From Vampirovibrionales bacterium (lineage in GTDB: Bacteria > Cyanobacteriota > Vampirovibrionia > Vampirovibrionales > Vampirovibrionaceae), in contig JADJRF010000005.1 of NCBI GenBank assembly GCA_016712355.1, forward strand, positions 1,302,001 through 1,366,000: a stretch of DNA of 64,000 bases, in the 5' to 3' direction. Numbering within the stretch: position 1 is the stretch's first letter; each line of letters begins with the position of its first letter. Below, in pieces: positions 8,105 to 16,702 of this stretch. A program made the translations under genes and the position numbers. Below the pieces are notes generated by a model that ran no database searches, had not been told where the DNA came from, and worked only from the letters and a program-made list of their open reading frames with translations.

Positions 8105-9973
8105 TTACAGCGGTTGCGTCCACGGCTTGAGCCAGTCGTATTCTTCCGGCGTGAGATACGGCTCAAGGCGCGCCAGCGTTTGACGATGATAGGCGTCGAT
8201 CCACGCGCGGCGCGGCAGGCTCAGCGCTTGCGGATCGATGAGGCGGCGATCGTAAGGAACATAAATTAACGACTCGAATCCGTAGGCGGGCGCGTCGTCT
8301 GCGATGCGCTCAACCTGTCCATCAGGCGTTTTCAAGGCGACGACTTCCGCCAGATTCTCAATGCGCACGCCACCCCAGCCCGGCTGGTAATAGCCTGGTT
8401 CCACGCTAACCACCATTCCCGGGGCAAGGGCTGTCCGCGCACGCGCGTGAATCCCAGCCGGACCCTCGTGGACATTGAGAAATGCCCCGACTCCGTGGCC
8501 GGTGCCATGGCGAAAATCCAATCCGGCGTTCCACAGGCTTGCGCGCGTAATGGCGTCCAGCTGAATGCCGGTCGTCCCTTGCGGAAAGCGCTGGCTAAGG
8601 CAGTCTGCATGCGCGCCAAGTACCGCAGTAAAACGCGCGCGCGCCGTTTCGTCGGGCTTGCCGATGGCAAAGACGCGCGTCGTGTCGGTTGTTCCCGCCC
8701 ACGGGCGTTCGTCGCTTAAATCCAGATAATGCGCGCCGGAATCCAGCAAAAACAGTCCGCCGGGCTGTAAACGCGTCTCCGCGCTGGGTTCGCCGTAATG
8801 AATCAGCGCGCCGTTGGCCCCGTAGGCGGCAATCGTATTAAAGCTCAGGCCCGCGAAAGTCGGATCGGCGGCATAGGCGTCATCTGCCATTCGCGCGGCG
8901 TGGGCCTCGCTTATCCCTTGATGGGCCGCCTGCTCCAGTTGTCGCCAAAAACGTACCAGCGCCAGACTTGCCCGTAGATGGGCCTGACGCATCCCTCGCA
9001 ACTCATCGGGGGTTTTAATGGTTTTCATGGCGGGAATGGGATTGACGCCATGCGCGATGCCGGACGCGCCGCTTTTGAGCGCGCGCGCAATGCCTACAGT
9101 GACGTGTTCAGGGTCCAGCAGCGTTTTACGGTCGGCTGCCATCGCGCGTAATGCTGCGGCGAATCGTTGGTAATCGCTCACCGTGACGCCGCAGGTCCGT
9201 AACGCGTCATTCGCCTCAGGCGAGAGCGCCCGGTCTGCTGCAAACAGATGGATTTCTTGCGGGGTTATCAGCGCATAGCTCATGAAAACCGGGTTGTAGG
9301 GAATATCGCGCCCGCGCAGATTGAATAGCCAGGCGATATGGTCCAGACGCGCCAGCGGTAGAAGCCAGTCGTCTGAACGTAACGTCTCAGAAACTTTTTG
9401 TCGCAGCCGCTTAATCCGCTCCTGCGCCGTCTCGCCGCTTACCGTGGGGGGCAGGGCGTAGATCTGCTCGGCGGGTCGTGGCGGGCGGGCTCGGCCCCAG
9501 ATTCGATCGGTCAGCGAACGATGTGCGGGCGTTAATCGTGCGCCCAGCGGCCTGAGAACAGATTCCAGCGTTTGAAGACCGGTAAGCGATAGCGTCCACG
9601 GATCGAATCCAATACGAAACCCCGGATGTTGCCGCGCCAACCGTTGTAGCGTTTCGCTCAATGTGGGCTGGCCGTCAATGCCCAGCCTGCTGACGCGAAA
9701 GCAAGCCGGATCAACTTGTTCGCCCGCTTGCTGATGATAGCGCCCGTCGACAAACAGCCATGCCTCGTCGACCGTCACGAGCGCATCGCCCGCAGAGCCG
9801 TCAAAGCCTGTCAGCCATTCGCGGCGCTTAGCCCCCTCCGGCAGGTACTCATTCAAATGCTCGTCGGACGACGGCGTCAGCCACGCGTCGAGCGTCGGAC
9901 GGCGCCCCGCCATGGCGGCTCGCAAAGCAGTTAGTTTGTTGGCAGTAAAATTCGAGGCAAATGGCTGAGACAT
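8105..9973 (-). CDS. pepP: Xaa-Pro aminopeptidase (aminopeptidase P, M24B)
   Basis: The enzyme removes an N-terminal residue when proline is second. The 622-residue length and three-domain layout (two N-terminal creatinase-like domains, catalytic pita-bread domain, short C-terminal extension) resemble the long, eukaryote-type aminopeptidase P rather than the 440-residue E. coli form. The five metal ligands are visible: Asp in LLDSG, Asp in GTTDTTR, His in GTGHGVG, Glu in SVEPGYY and Glu in RIENL. A short insert separates the two Asp ligands (YLDLSDERPW). No signal peptide is seen, so it is cytosolic. It starts 19 bp after the TPR gene stop and is probably its operon partner. Confidence 0.92.
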   Translation of the reverse strand: MSQPFASNFTANKLTALRAAMAGRRPTLDAWLTPSSDEHLNEYLPEGAKRREWLTGFDGSAGDALVTVDEAWLFVDGRYHQQAGEQVDPACFRVSRLGIDGQPTLSETLQRLARQHPGFRIGFDPWTLSLTGLQTLESVLRPLGARLTPAHRSLTDRIWGRARPPRPAEQIYALPPTVSGETAQERIKRLRQKVSETLRSDDWLLPLARLDHIAWLFNLRGRDIPYNPVFMSYALITPQEIHLFAADRALSPEANDALRTCGVTVSDYQRFAAALRAMAADRKTLLDPEHVTVGIARALKSGASGIAHGVNPIPAMKTIKTPDELRGMRQAHLRASLALVRFWRQLEQAAHQGISEAHAARMADDAYAADPTFAGLSFNTIAAYGANGALIHYGEPSAETRLQPGGLFLLDSGAHYLDLSDERPWAGTTDTTRVFAIGKPDETARARFTAVLGAHADCLSQRFPQGTTGIQLDAITRASLWNAGLDFRHGTGHGVGAFLNVHEGPAGIHARARTALAPGMVVSVEPGYYQPGWGGVRIENLAEVVALKTPDGQVERIADDAPAYGFESLIYVPYDRRLIDPQALSLPRRAWIDAYHRQTLARLEPYLTPEEYDWLKPWTQPL

Positions 9974-9992
9974 TCAGAAATCTCACGAAGGC

Positions 9993-11372
9993 TTAGACGC
10001 GCTTCCCCAATTCTAGCCGTAAATGCGCCAGATTACTGCTGGCCTCGCGATGGTCCGGCGCGATTTCCAACACTTTCTGATAGAGCTGCAAGGCTTTTCG
10101 GGGCTTCTTGAGCTTCTCTTGGCAAATCGCCAGGTTATAAATCGCGTCCACATAGCGCGGCTGCAGACGGATGGCGTCTTTGAGCGCGCCGACGGCCTGC
10201 TCGTAATCGCCCATCAGCCCATAAATCGTTCCCAGTCCAAAGGCCGCCGCAGCGGATTTTCGGTCGTATTCGCGGCACAGCTGATAATAATGGGCCGCTT
10301 CTTTCAGATTGCCTTGGCCGTCCATTAGACGAGCCAACTCATAGCAGCTATCGGCGTCGCGCGGATTCATACGCAAGGCGCGCTGGAAATGCTCAATGGC
10401 CTGAGCCGCGTCGCCTTTCTCGTTGAGAGCTTTGCCCAGATTGTAAAAAATATCCTCGTTGGCCTGATGATATTGCAGGGCTTCCTGATACAGGGCGATG
10501 GCCTCGTCGAGTCGCCCGCCTTTTTGATGATCGACGCCCAAATTGCACAGACACGCCGCATAGGTTTCGGCGACGTGTTTTTCAACGGGCGTCTGGGCCT
10601 CGGATTCCACCGACAGCACATACAGCAGTTCTTCGCGCGCTTCTTCGAAACGGTTCATATCAAACAGCAGCAGCCCGATTTTCCCTCGATAGCGCAGCGC
10701 ATTGGCCGGGGCGACGTCTACTAGCCGCTGATAAATTTCCATTGCGGCGTCGTAGCGGGCGGCTTGATGCAGGACACGGGCGTAGTGTTCCAGATAGTCG
10801 ACGTTCTGGGGGCGCAGCTCGGCGAGCTTCCTTAAGTGGGGAAGGGCTTTCTCAAACTGCTTGTCGCGCGTCAGCAGATTGATTTTGATCTTGAGCGCGT
10901 CTTCGTGATTGGCATCAATGGCCAGCAACGCTTCAACGGCCTGATGCGCTTCCTGCCATTTTTCCTGCTGGGCGTGCAGTCGGGCCATCTCGTAATGGGC
11001 TTCAATTTTTCCGGGTTCAAGTTGCGCAGCTCGCGCGAAAGCGGCGATTGCCTGCCGGTAATCATTGCGCAGAGCGTGAATCCGCCCGATGCTAAAGCAT
11101 GTGGGAGCGTCATTTTTTTTAAGGCGCAGGGCGTCTTCAAAATGGCGCAGCGCTTTGTCGTATTGGTAATCTGCCAACGCCTGATTGGCGGCGTTGATAT
11201 GACCCGAAAAATCCAGTTTCGCCTCCGACGGTTCGTTGGGATCGTTTTGAGAGTCGGATGCCGTCGCCGCGCCAGATGTTTTGCCAAACAGCACAATGAG
11301 AAAGACCAGCAGCGCGACCACGCTGATCATCACCATCCAGAATACAGGCGCTTCGCCTAATCCGGCTGCCAT
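9993..11372 (-). CDS. Membrane-anchored TPR protein
   Basis: This 459-residue protein has one N-terminal membrane helix (about residues 10-30, VFWMVMISVVALLVFLIVLF). A short linker follows, and then about ten tetratricopeptide repeats up to the C-terminus. Examples are repeats around YDKALRHFEDALRL, YRQAIAAFARAAQL, LDEAIALYQEALQY and YEQAVGALKDAIRL. TPR arrays bind partner proteins; the partner here is not known. The helix would anchor the solenoid on the inner membrane, most likely facing the cytoplasm. It precedes the aminopeptidase P gene by 19 bp. The upstream divergent gene is a glycosyltransferase. Confidence 0.85.
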   Translation of the reverse strand: MAAGLGEAPVFWMVMISVVALLVFLIVLFGKTSGAATASDSQNDPNEPSEAKLDFSGHINAANQALADYQYDKALRHFEDALRLKKNDAPTCFSIGRIHALRNDYRQAIAAFARAAQLEPGKIEAHYEMARLHAQQEKWQEAHQAVEALLAIDANHEDALKIKINLLTRDKQFEKALPHLRKLAELRPQNVDYLEHYARVLHQAARYDAAMEIYQRLVDVAPANALRYRGKIGLLLFDMNRFEEAREELLYVLSVESEAQTPVEKHVAETYAACLCNLGVDHQKGGRLDEAIALYQEALQYHQANEDIFYNLGKALNEKGDAAQAIEHFQRALRMNPRDADSCYELARLMDGQGNLKEAAHYYQLCREYDRKSAAAAFGLGTIYGLMGDYEQAVGALKDAIRLQPRYVDAIYNLAICQEKLKKPRKALQLYQKVLEIAPDHREASSNLAHLRLELGKRV

Positions 11373-11449
11373 CCCAAACTCCGCCGCCTCTTCGCCGCGT
11401 CGGGATCTCTGCGGACGATTCCCGGCCCGACGGCTAACTGCTTTGTTTT

Positions 11450-11455
11450 ATTATA
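11450..11455 (-). promoter_or_regulatory. Possible -10 (TATAAT) for the TPR-pepP operon
   Basis: A perfect TATAAT lies on the minus strand 78 nt upstream of the TPR gene start, in the 134-bp divergent gap. The -35 region is not convincing, so confidence is low. The same gap must hold the promoter of the plus-strand glycosyltransferase. Confidence 0.35.
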
Positions 11456-11506
11456 CAGGTTCGTTTTCGGCTCTGTGGCGATAGGGAAGAATCCCCCTTC
11501 ATCCAG

Positions 11507-12763
11507 ATGACGCCTGATTTCAAAAACCGCCGAAACGTTTATCTCGACGCGCTCGCGCAGCATAAGGCTCTTGTTGTGACCGCTTCTCGTCTGTCCCGCG
11601 TGTTAATCGTTCGCCTGAGCGCTCATGGCGACGTGATACAAACGTTGCCGCTTCTGTCGGCCCTTAAGCGCGCGCGTCCGGATCTGTTTATCGGCTGGCT
11701 GATAGAAGAAAGCGCAGCCCCGTTGCTTGAGCGTCATCCGTTGATTGATCGTCTTCATGTCGTTCCTCGAAAGTCCTGGCTGCGCCGTCTTCGCCATCTT
11801 CCTGCTCATCCTCGGGAAGCGTTTCATGTTGCCAAAGATGTCGGGGCCATGCGGGCGGAATTACGCGCCATGGGGTACGATGCCAGCTTTGATGTGCAAG
11901 GCCTGCTTAAAAGCGCTATCTGGCCAGCGTTTGCAGGCATTCCCCAAAGATGGGGGTATGCGGGCGTCCGCGAACAGGCGTGGCGTTTGTATACAAATCG
12001 TCTCGGGGCGTACGATTTGCGCGCGTGCGACCGGCCGACGGTTTTTCAGTTTATGGAATTCGTGTCGGCGCTTGGCGTTTCTCCTCCCGACGCTTCTGAA
12101 AAGGCCCGCGATGCTCTTGATTTCCCGATGCCGCCGCTCTCAAGTCAGGCGCAGGCAGCGGCGGACCTTCTGTTGCGTGAGATTCCATCCCAACGTCCGC
12201 TGATTGCGCTAGCGCCTGCGACGTTGTGGGCGAGCAAACGCTGGCCGGAATCGCATTGGCGCGCGCTCATCGAGATGCTGGCGCAGCGATCGGCGACTAT
12301 TGCGCTATTGGGATCGTCTGCGGACGCAGACGCGTGTCAGGCGCTGATTCCGCTGACGACTGATGCGACCGTTTGCGAGCGTCCGGCATTTTGCTTGAAT
12401 CTCGCCGGAAAAACCGATTGGCCTGTGTTGGCGGCGGTTTTGAGTCGATGTGATCTGCTGGTTGGTCCCGATAGTGCGCCGTTGCATCTGGCTCAGGCCT
12501 TGGCAAGCGGCAATCCACAGCGCCGTCCCAGGATTGTCGGTCTGTATGGCCCCACCAGTGAAGGACGGACCGGCCCTATCCAGCGCGAACATCGCGTTTG
12601 CGTCAGCGCGGTTTCATGCCGGCCTTGCTTTGAGCGCGCCTGTCCTCTCACCGCGCCGCAGGCGCGCGATGCGTGCATGCGTCAGTTGTCGCCATCGATG
12701 GCGATCGATGCCATTGATGCGCAACTGCGTGCGTTGAGCCTCCTATCAAGAGAGTCCGGCTAA
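11507..12763 (+). CDS. Glycosyltransferase family 9 (heptosyltransferase-like) 1
   Basis: GT9 enzymes transfer heptose or related sugars onto the lipopolysaccharide core at the cytoplasmic face of the inner membrane. The 418-residue protein has the ADP-heptose:LPS transferase layout. The N-terminal Rossmann half starts LIVRLSAHGDVIQTLP, and the C-terminal half has LAPATLWASKRWP and the donor-site motif LVGPDSAPLHLAQAL followed by GLYGPTSEGRTGP. A cysteine cluster (SCRPCFERACPL) lies near the C-terminus. About 30 residues precede the usual start, so an internal start is possible. The stop TAA is directly followed by the ATG of a second GT9 gene. The acceptor sugar cannot be assigned. Confidence 0.85.
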   Translation: MTPDFKNRRNVYLDALAQHKALVVTASRLSRVLIVRLSAHGDVIQTLPLLSALKRARPDLFIGWLIEESAAPLLERHPLIDRLHVVPRKSWLRRLRHLPAHPREAFHVAKDVGAMRAELRAMGYDASFDVQGLLKSAIWPAFAGIPQRWGYAGVREQAWRLYTNRLGAYDLRACDRPTVFQFMEFVSALGVSPPDASEKARDALDFPMPPLSSQAQAAADLLLREIPSQRPLIALAPATLWASKRWPESHWRALIEMLAQRSATIALLGSSADADACQALIPLTTDATVCERPAFCLNLAGKTDWPVLAAVLSRCDLLVGPDSAPLHLAQALASGNPQRRPRIVGLYGPTSEGRTGPIQREHRVCVSAVSCRPCFERACPLTAPQARDACMRQLSPSMAIDAIDAQLRALSLLSRESG

Positions 12764-13861
12764 ATGACGCAGACGTCCCCCATTCGAAAACTGCTAGTGA
12801 TTCGCCTGGGCGCGATGGGCGACGTTCTGCATGCCTCGGCTTCGGCGCGGGCGCTAAAGGCGCGATTTCCTCAGGTGGAAATCCACTGGCTGACTTGGCC
12901 CGTTTACGAGGCGTTGGCGGCAAGGCTGGACGGCGTCAATCGCGTATGGCGATTCGAGCGCGGACCGCTTGCAATGGCGCGACTGATTCGCGCGTTTCGC
13001 GCCTGCGGGATTGATGCGGTCGTCAATTTGCAGCCTTCCGCGCGAATGCGCCTGCTGGCCGCTGCCGTACTGGCGCCGCGTTGGGACGAGACGCATCTGG
13101 CGACGTATCGCAAGCAACGCCTTTCTGTGACAGGCCTTCATGAACGTAGCGCGCGCCGACGTCACGCCACAGAAGATTTCTTTCAACCGTTCTGCCGTCT
13201 GTTCAATATGTCCGACTGGCCTTCGTCTTTCGAAGCGGGCGCGCTTTTGCCTCGCCTGCGATTGCCGGTTGAATCCCCTTTGACGGCTTTGGCCGGTCGT
13301 CGTATAGCGCTGATTCCGGGCGTCGGCGCCAAGCGGGCAAATCGCGCGTGGCCGACGACGTATGCGGCGCAGTTGTCGCACCGCCTTCTCTCGTCGCCAG
13401 ATCTATTGGATGCGCGCCTGTTTTTGGTCGGCGGGCGGGACGACCGGGCGGCTAGCCAGGCCATTTGTGAGGCGCTCGCGCCGACGTTGCGCGCCCGCGT
13501 TGAGAACCGCTGCGGGCAGGACGATTTAATGCAGACTGCGTTCCTGTTAGCAGGGTGTCATCTGGTGATCGGGGCGGATACTGGACCGACGCATCTGGCT
13601 GCAGCGGTTGGAGCGCCATTGGTTGCGCTTTTTGGGCCGACATCTGCGCAACGAACCGGCCCTCGCGGTGAAGGACCGATTATAACGTTAACGCCGCCTT
13701 CGGATCTGGCCTGCTGGCCGTGTGAACGTCCCGTCTGCCTTGATCCGCAGCCTTCGCTTGACGCTTCCTGTCATCATTTTGATGCTCAGCCCGCGTGTAT
13801 GGCGGCGTTATTGGTGGATGCGACGTTTGACGCCTGTCAGCAAGCGCTGAAACAGCAATAA
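12764..13861 (+). CDS. Glycosyltransferase family 9 (heptosyltransferase-like) 2
   Basis: This is a second GT9 enzyme of 365 residues, beginning immediately after the stop codon of the first. N-terminal LLVIRLGAMGDVLHASA and C-terminal IGADTGPTHLAAAVGAPLVALFGPT are family motifs. A Cys-rich segment (CWPCERPVC) near the end parallels the one in its neighbour. Two adjacent GT9 genes usually add successive sugars to an LPS inner core, so a Gram-negative outer membrane is implied. Sequence identity between the two is not high outside the motifs. A hairpin follows the stop codon directly. Confidence 0.85.
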   Translation: MTQTSPIRKLLVIRLGAMGDVLHASASARALKARFPQVEIHWLTWPVYEALAARLDGVNRVWRFERGPLAMARLIRAFRACGIDAVVNLQPSARMRLLAAAVLAPRWDETHLATYRKQRLSVTGLHERSARRRHATEDFFQPFCRLFNMSDWPSSFEAGALLPRLRLPVESPLTALAGRRIALIPGVGAKRANRAWPTTYAAQLSHRLLSSPDLLDARLFLVGGRDDRAASQAICEALAPTLRARVENRCGQDDLMQTAFLLAGCHLVIGADTGPTHLAAAVGAPLVALFGPTSAQRTGPRGEGPIITLTPPSDLACWPCERPVCLDPQPSLDASCHHFDAQPACMAALLVDATFDACQQALKQQ

Positions 13862-13883
13862 GGCGTCTTGTTCAAGACGCCTT
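13860..13883 (+). terminator. Hairpin between the GT9 operon and rpsT
   Basis: A perfect 10-bp stem (AAGGCGTCTT / AAGACGCCTT) with a 4-nt loop starts on the last base of the GT9 stop codon. No T-run follows on either strand, so it may act as a weak bidirectional terminator or as a 3' stabiliser for the converging transcripts. Confidence 0.5.
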
Positions 13884-13916
13884 GAGCTTACTTCGATAGA
13901 TTTTAAGGCCCAAAGA

Positions 13917-14180
13917 CTAAACTGTTTGGGCTGCCTTCATCAAACGTGATTTATAGCGGGCCCCGGTGTTTTTGTGCAGGATGCCTTTCAATACCGCGCG
14001 ATCGATTACGCTGTAAGCGTTTTGCGCCGTTTTGGAAACGTCTGAAGCGTCTGTGTTGGCCTTGGCGGCGAGTAACGCTTTTTTAATGGCTGTGCGAACG
14101 GCGGAGCGAATCGCGATATTGCGCTCCCGATTGCGTTCGGAGACCTGCACGCGCTTTTTGGCGGATTGAATGTTCGGCAC
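13917..14180 (-). CDS. rpsT: 30S ribosomal protein S20
   Basis: S20 is a primary-binding protein of the 30S subunit that contacts 16S rRNA. The 87-residue product reads VPNIQSAKKRVQVSERNRERN, then a basic helical body ending HKNTGARYKSRLMKAAQTV, which matches S20 in length and motifs. The frame stays open upstream to 14399. The GTG at 14180 is chosen because S20 normally begins (M)PNIxSAKKR and an AGAGG lies 10 nt before it. The gene is single, converges on the GT9 pair and is divergent from yidD. Confidence 0.95.
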   Translation of the reverse strand: MPNIQSAKKRVQVSERNRERNIAIRSAVRTAIKKALLAAKANTDASDVSKTAQNAYSVIDRAVLKGILHKNTGARYKSRLMKAAQTV

Positions 14181-14391
14181 GGAATAAAATCCTCTAGTCG
14201 GTTCGCGGCGAGAGCCCGCGTCAAAACGTCTGTTCAAATTAGCGCTAACATGCGCGCGGCGCAAGGCCGTCTGTAATACGGCGCAACAGGGGGCGCCTGC
14301 TGAGCTCTTACTCGATCGCCTGCGGCAATGCGCGCCGCCTGTGTTCGCAGTATGATGCGACGCCCGCCCCGTGACGCGCATAGGCCGGACG

Positions 14392-14655
14392 ATGGTCAAA
14401 CCGCTTGTTCTTGGTTTAATAAGGCTGTATCAGGCGACGACCGGATGGCTGCCCCATGTCTGCCGGTTTGCGCCGAGTTGTTCGCAGTATATGGTAGAGT
14501 CTATCGAGCGGCTGGGCCTTCTGCGAGGCGGCTGGCAAGGTTTGAAACGCCTGTTTCGGTGTCACCCGCTGCATCCGGGCGGATATGACCCGGTTCCGTC
14601 CACCGCTTTTACCACCCCCTGCGCCGATGCGCCCGACCAACAGGAGACGCCCTAG
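14392..14655 (+). CDS. yidD: Membrane protein insertion efficiency factor YidD
   Basis: YidD is a small peripheral inner-membrane protein that assists YidC-dependent insertion. The 87-residue product has the family core LIRLYQATTG, CRFAPSCSQYMVESIERLG, LRGGWQGLKRLFRCHP and HPGGYDPVP, with the expected three Cys. The ATG at 14392 has a weak AGG nearby. A GTG at 14371 in the same frame is an alternative that adds seven residues. The gene ends 3 bp before yidC, which supports the assignment. The rpmH and rnpA genes that often precede yidD are not here; rpsT is upstream on the other strand. Confidence 0.93.
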   Translation: MVKPLVLGLIRLYQATTGWLPHVCRFAPSCSQYMVESIERLGLLRGGWQGLKRLFRCHPLHPGGYDPVPSTAFTTPCADAPDQQETP

Positions 14656-14658
14656 CCC

Positions 14659-15789
14659 GTGGATATCATCTTTAACGCCATGCTGTTTCTGGTGAACGGT
14701 TTCAAGCATTTGTTCGATCTCATGAACGTGAGTGGCGGCTATGGATGGGCGATTATCGCCCTGACAACGTTTATCCGGCTGGTAACCTGGCCGCTGAACT
14801 CGGCGCAAACCCGTTCCATGGCTAAAATGCAGGAGCTTCAGCCTAAAATAAAACAGCTCCAGGAGCGCTATAAAGAAGAACCTCAAAAAATGCAGCAGGA
14901 GATGATGCGGTTTTACGCCGAGCATAAATTCAACCCCTTCTCTGGCTGTCTGCCGATGCTGGTGCAGATTCCTATCTTTATTGGTCTTTACGGGATGTTG
15001 GTCAGTCCCGACTTTCTGGCGCTGGCAGGAAACGACCGCTTCCTGTTCATTGATAACCTGGCGCATCCCCTCATGAGCCACTCAGGCAAGGCGTTGGACA
15101 ACAAGTTTAATGTTCTTGAAAAAGACCGATTCGTCACGGGTAAAAAGCTGAACGTCACTTTTAACAGCGGGGCAAAAGCCGAATATCCCGTGACGGATCC
15201 CAATCAGGTGTTACGCGTTGAGCCGCAGCCGCTCATTCCAGGCGAACCGGTTTCGCTTCGGCTGAATCCCAAATTTTTAGGTGGGGAAGGTTTCCCAGAA
15301 AGCTTTATCCGTAAAATCAAGTCAGCGGATCTCGTGGTCGTCAACGACAGCACCAAAGAGTTGGAGCGACTCGCCTTTACGCCGACGCCGCCGAATGCGG
15401 GAGATCTCAAACGCGCGGAGACGGATCCGGCCGCCGCCGCCTGGACGCTGGCTTCTCAGGCTCCGACGGTCAAAGGGGTTTCGGTGGTGCACTGGGGCGT
15501 GCTCATTCTGATTCTGCTCTATACGCTGGCCATGGTGCTGTATCAGCGCAGCATGACCAAAAATTCACCGCCAGCCGAGGGCGCGCAGGCGCAGATGATG
15601 AAGCTGATGCCCTTTATGTTTGTGGGCTTCCTGTTCTTTTTCCCAATTCCGGCAGGCGTCATCTTGTATCTGGTTGCCACCATGTTATTGATGTGGGTCC
15701 AGAACGCCTGGGTTCATTGGTCAGATGCGCGTAAGAAAAACGGCAAGCCGCCTGCCTCGCGGGTAATCGATGTCAAACCGGAGACGTAA
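14659..15789 (+). CDS. yidC: Membrane protein insertase YidC/Oxa1 family
   Basis: YidC inserts and folds inner-membrane proteins, alone or with Sec. The 376-residue protein starts with GTG three bases after yidD. The first core helix (about residues 26-46) has the groove arginine in ALTTFIRLVTWPL. A coiled-coil hairpin (MAKMQELQPKIKQLQERYK) follows, and the second helix lies at about 96-118. Then come about 140 extracytoplasmic residues (135-270) before the remaining helices, including LMPFMFVGFLFFFPIPAGVILY. E. coli carries its periplasmic domain before the core. An insert at this position instead resembles, from memory, the cyanobacterial YidC layout. The basic tail (DARKKNGKPP) would face ribosomes. 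Confidence 0.95.
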   Translation: MDIIFNAMLFLVNGFKHLFDLMNVSGGYGWAIIALTTFIRLVTWPLNSAQTRSMAKMQELQPKIKQLQERYKEEPQKMQQEMMRFYAEHKFNPFSGCLPMLVQIPIFIGLYGMLVSPDFLALAGNDRFLFIDNLAHPLMSHSGKALDNKFNVLEKDRFVTGKKLNVTFNSGAKAEYPVTDPNQVLRVEPQPLIPGEPVSLRLNPKFLGGEGFPESFIRKIKSADLVVVNDSTKELERLAFTPTPPNAGDLKRAETDPAAAAWTLASQAPTVKGVSVVHWGVLILILLYTLAMVLYQRSMTKNSPPAEGAQAQMMKLMPFMFVGFLFFFPIPAGVILYLVATMLLMWVQNAWVHWSDARKKNGKPPASRVIDVKPET

Positions 15790-15839
15790 AGGCGTTTTTG
15801 TCCTGCGCAAGCGTTTACCGCTTGACGTTTGTTGCGCCT
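15790..15839. terminator. Possible bidirectional terminator between yidC and the glycine-zipper gene
   Basis: An inner 6-bp stem (CAAGCG / CGCTTG, 15808-15824) sits inside an outer AGGCG / CGCCT pairing. There is no clear T-run on either side. It lies between two converging genes, where a shared terminator would be expected. Confidence 0.3.
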
Positions 15840-15853
15840 AAACGTTATGCGCG

Positions 15854-16474
15854 TTAGCCCACCATCATCTGACGAAACGGCGCGTTATTGTTAACGTTGA
15901 TATTGACTACAGTGCCGTAATTATTAAACGTGCCGCTTGCCAAGCCGCCGCCTGCAGGGGCGACCGTCTGTCCCATTGTCATCTGAGGCCCCGGGACCAT
16001 TGCGACAGGATAGGCGTACTGCGGTCTGTATTGCTGCGGTAGCGCCATCACCGGAGCCACGGCGGGCATCATCGTGGGCCCGGGCGGCCAGTATGGCGAT
16101 CCGCCCAGGCTGCCGAATCCGCTCATGCCGAAACTGCCCGGCGCGGTAGAGTCGAAGGGCGATCTGTAATTGGGCCACGGCTCGGTCGGCGCGCCCGGTC
16201 CGCCTGCGCCGCCGGTATAATAAGGCGTTGGGGCGTCCATCGGCTCTCGACCATACGAGCGATAACCGTTGCCATAGCCGTCGTTATAAGGGGTCTGGCA
16301 GTATTGCTGACGGCGTTGTTGCTCTTCAAGCTGTTTTTGTTGCTTTTTACGCTTCTTTTTCGCTTTGCTGCCAAAGATACCACCAATAACGGCTCCGACG
16401 GCCATCCCGACCGGTCCGAAAGTGGCCCCCATCATGGCGCCATTGGCGGCGCCGCTAAGCGTTTCGCTTCCCAT
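15854..16474 (-). CDS. Glycine-zipper small protein with Pro/Gly/Tyr-rich tail (hypothetical)
   Basis: I do not recognise this 206-residue protein. Residues 5-35 form a glycine-zipper-like hydrophobic segment (GATFGPVGMAVGAVIGGIFG). A strongly basic and Gln-rich stretch follows (KAKKKRKKQQKQ), and then a long low-complexity region rich in Gly, Pro, Tyr and Met. The C-terminus is Asn-rich (VVNINVNNNAP). This composition suggests a membrane-associated or self-assembling protein. The start is set by a strong AGGAGG ten bases upstream. The sequence from the SD to the start codon (AGGAGGTTAT) is shared with the next minus-strand gene at 16703-17038. Confidence 0.65.
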   Translation of the reverse strand: MGSETLSGAANGAMMGATFGPVGMAVGAVIGGIFGSKAKKKRKKQQKQLEEQQRRQQYCQTPYNDGYGNGYRSYGREPMDAPTPYYTGGAGGPGAPTEPWPNYRSPFDSTAPGSFGMSGFGSLGGSPYWPPGPTMMPAVAPVMALPQQYRPQYAYPVAMVPGPQMTMGQTVAPAGGGLASGTFNNYGTVVNINVNNNAPFRQMMVG

Positions 16475-16648
16475 AACAATAACCTCCTGATCCCGCCCGG
16501 ATCTTCTGCTTCCGGCGGGCTTTCCTCCCGTACTTCCCCTGATGTGAGAGATGTTGCGCTTCCTACCGAGGGCATTAAACCGGGGATTCTAAAGAAAGTG
16601 TTATTGTTTTTATAAATATTAAAATATTTTAAGTGATTCCCATGCAAA

Positions 16649-16679
16649 CGCCCGGCGCGTCAGGTGACGTCGCCGGGCG
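16649..16679 (-). terminator. Terminator after the 111-residue orphan gene
   Basis: A 9-bp G+C stem (CGCCCGGCG / CGCCGGGCG) is extended by an inner CGTCA/TGACG pairing and followed on the minus strand by TTTG. It begins about 24 nt after the stop at 16703. An A+T-rich stretch (about 16595-16632) between it and the next gene probably holds that gene's promoter. Confidence 0.65.
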
Positions 16680-16702
16680 AATAGAGCTGCCTTCAATGGA
16701 TG

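Noticed and set aside
14181..14399. N-terminal extension of S20 (160-residue frame)
   Set aside because: The family starts at PNIxSAKKR, which follows the GTG at 14180. The extension is shadow sequence in the divergent promoter region.
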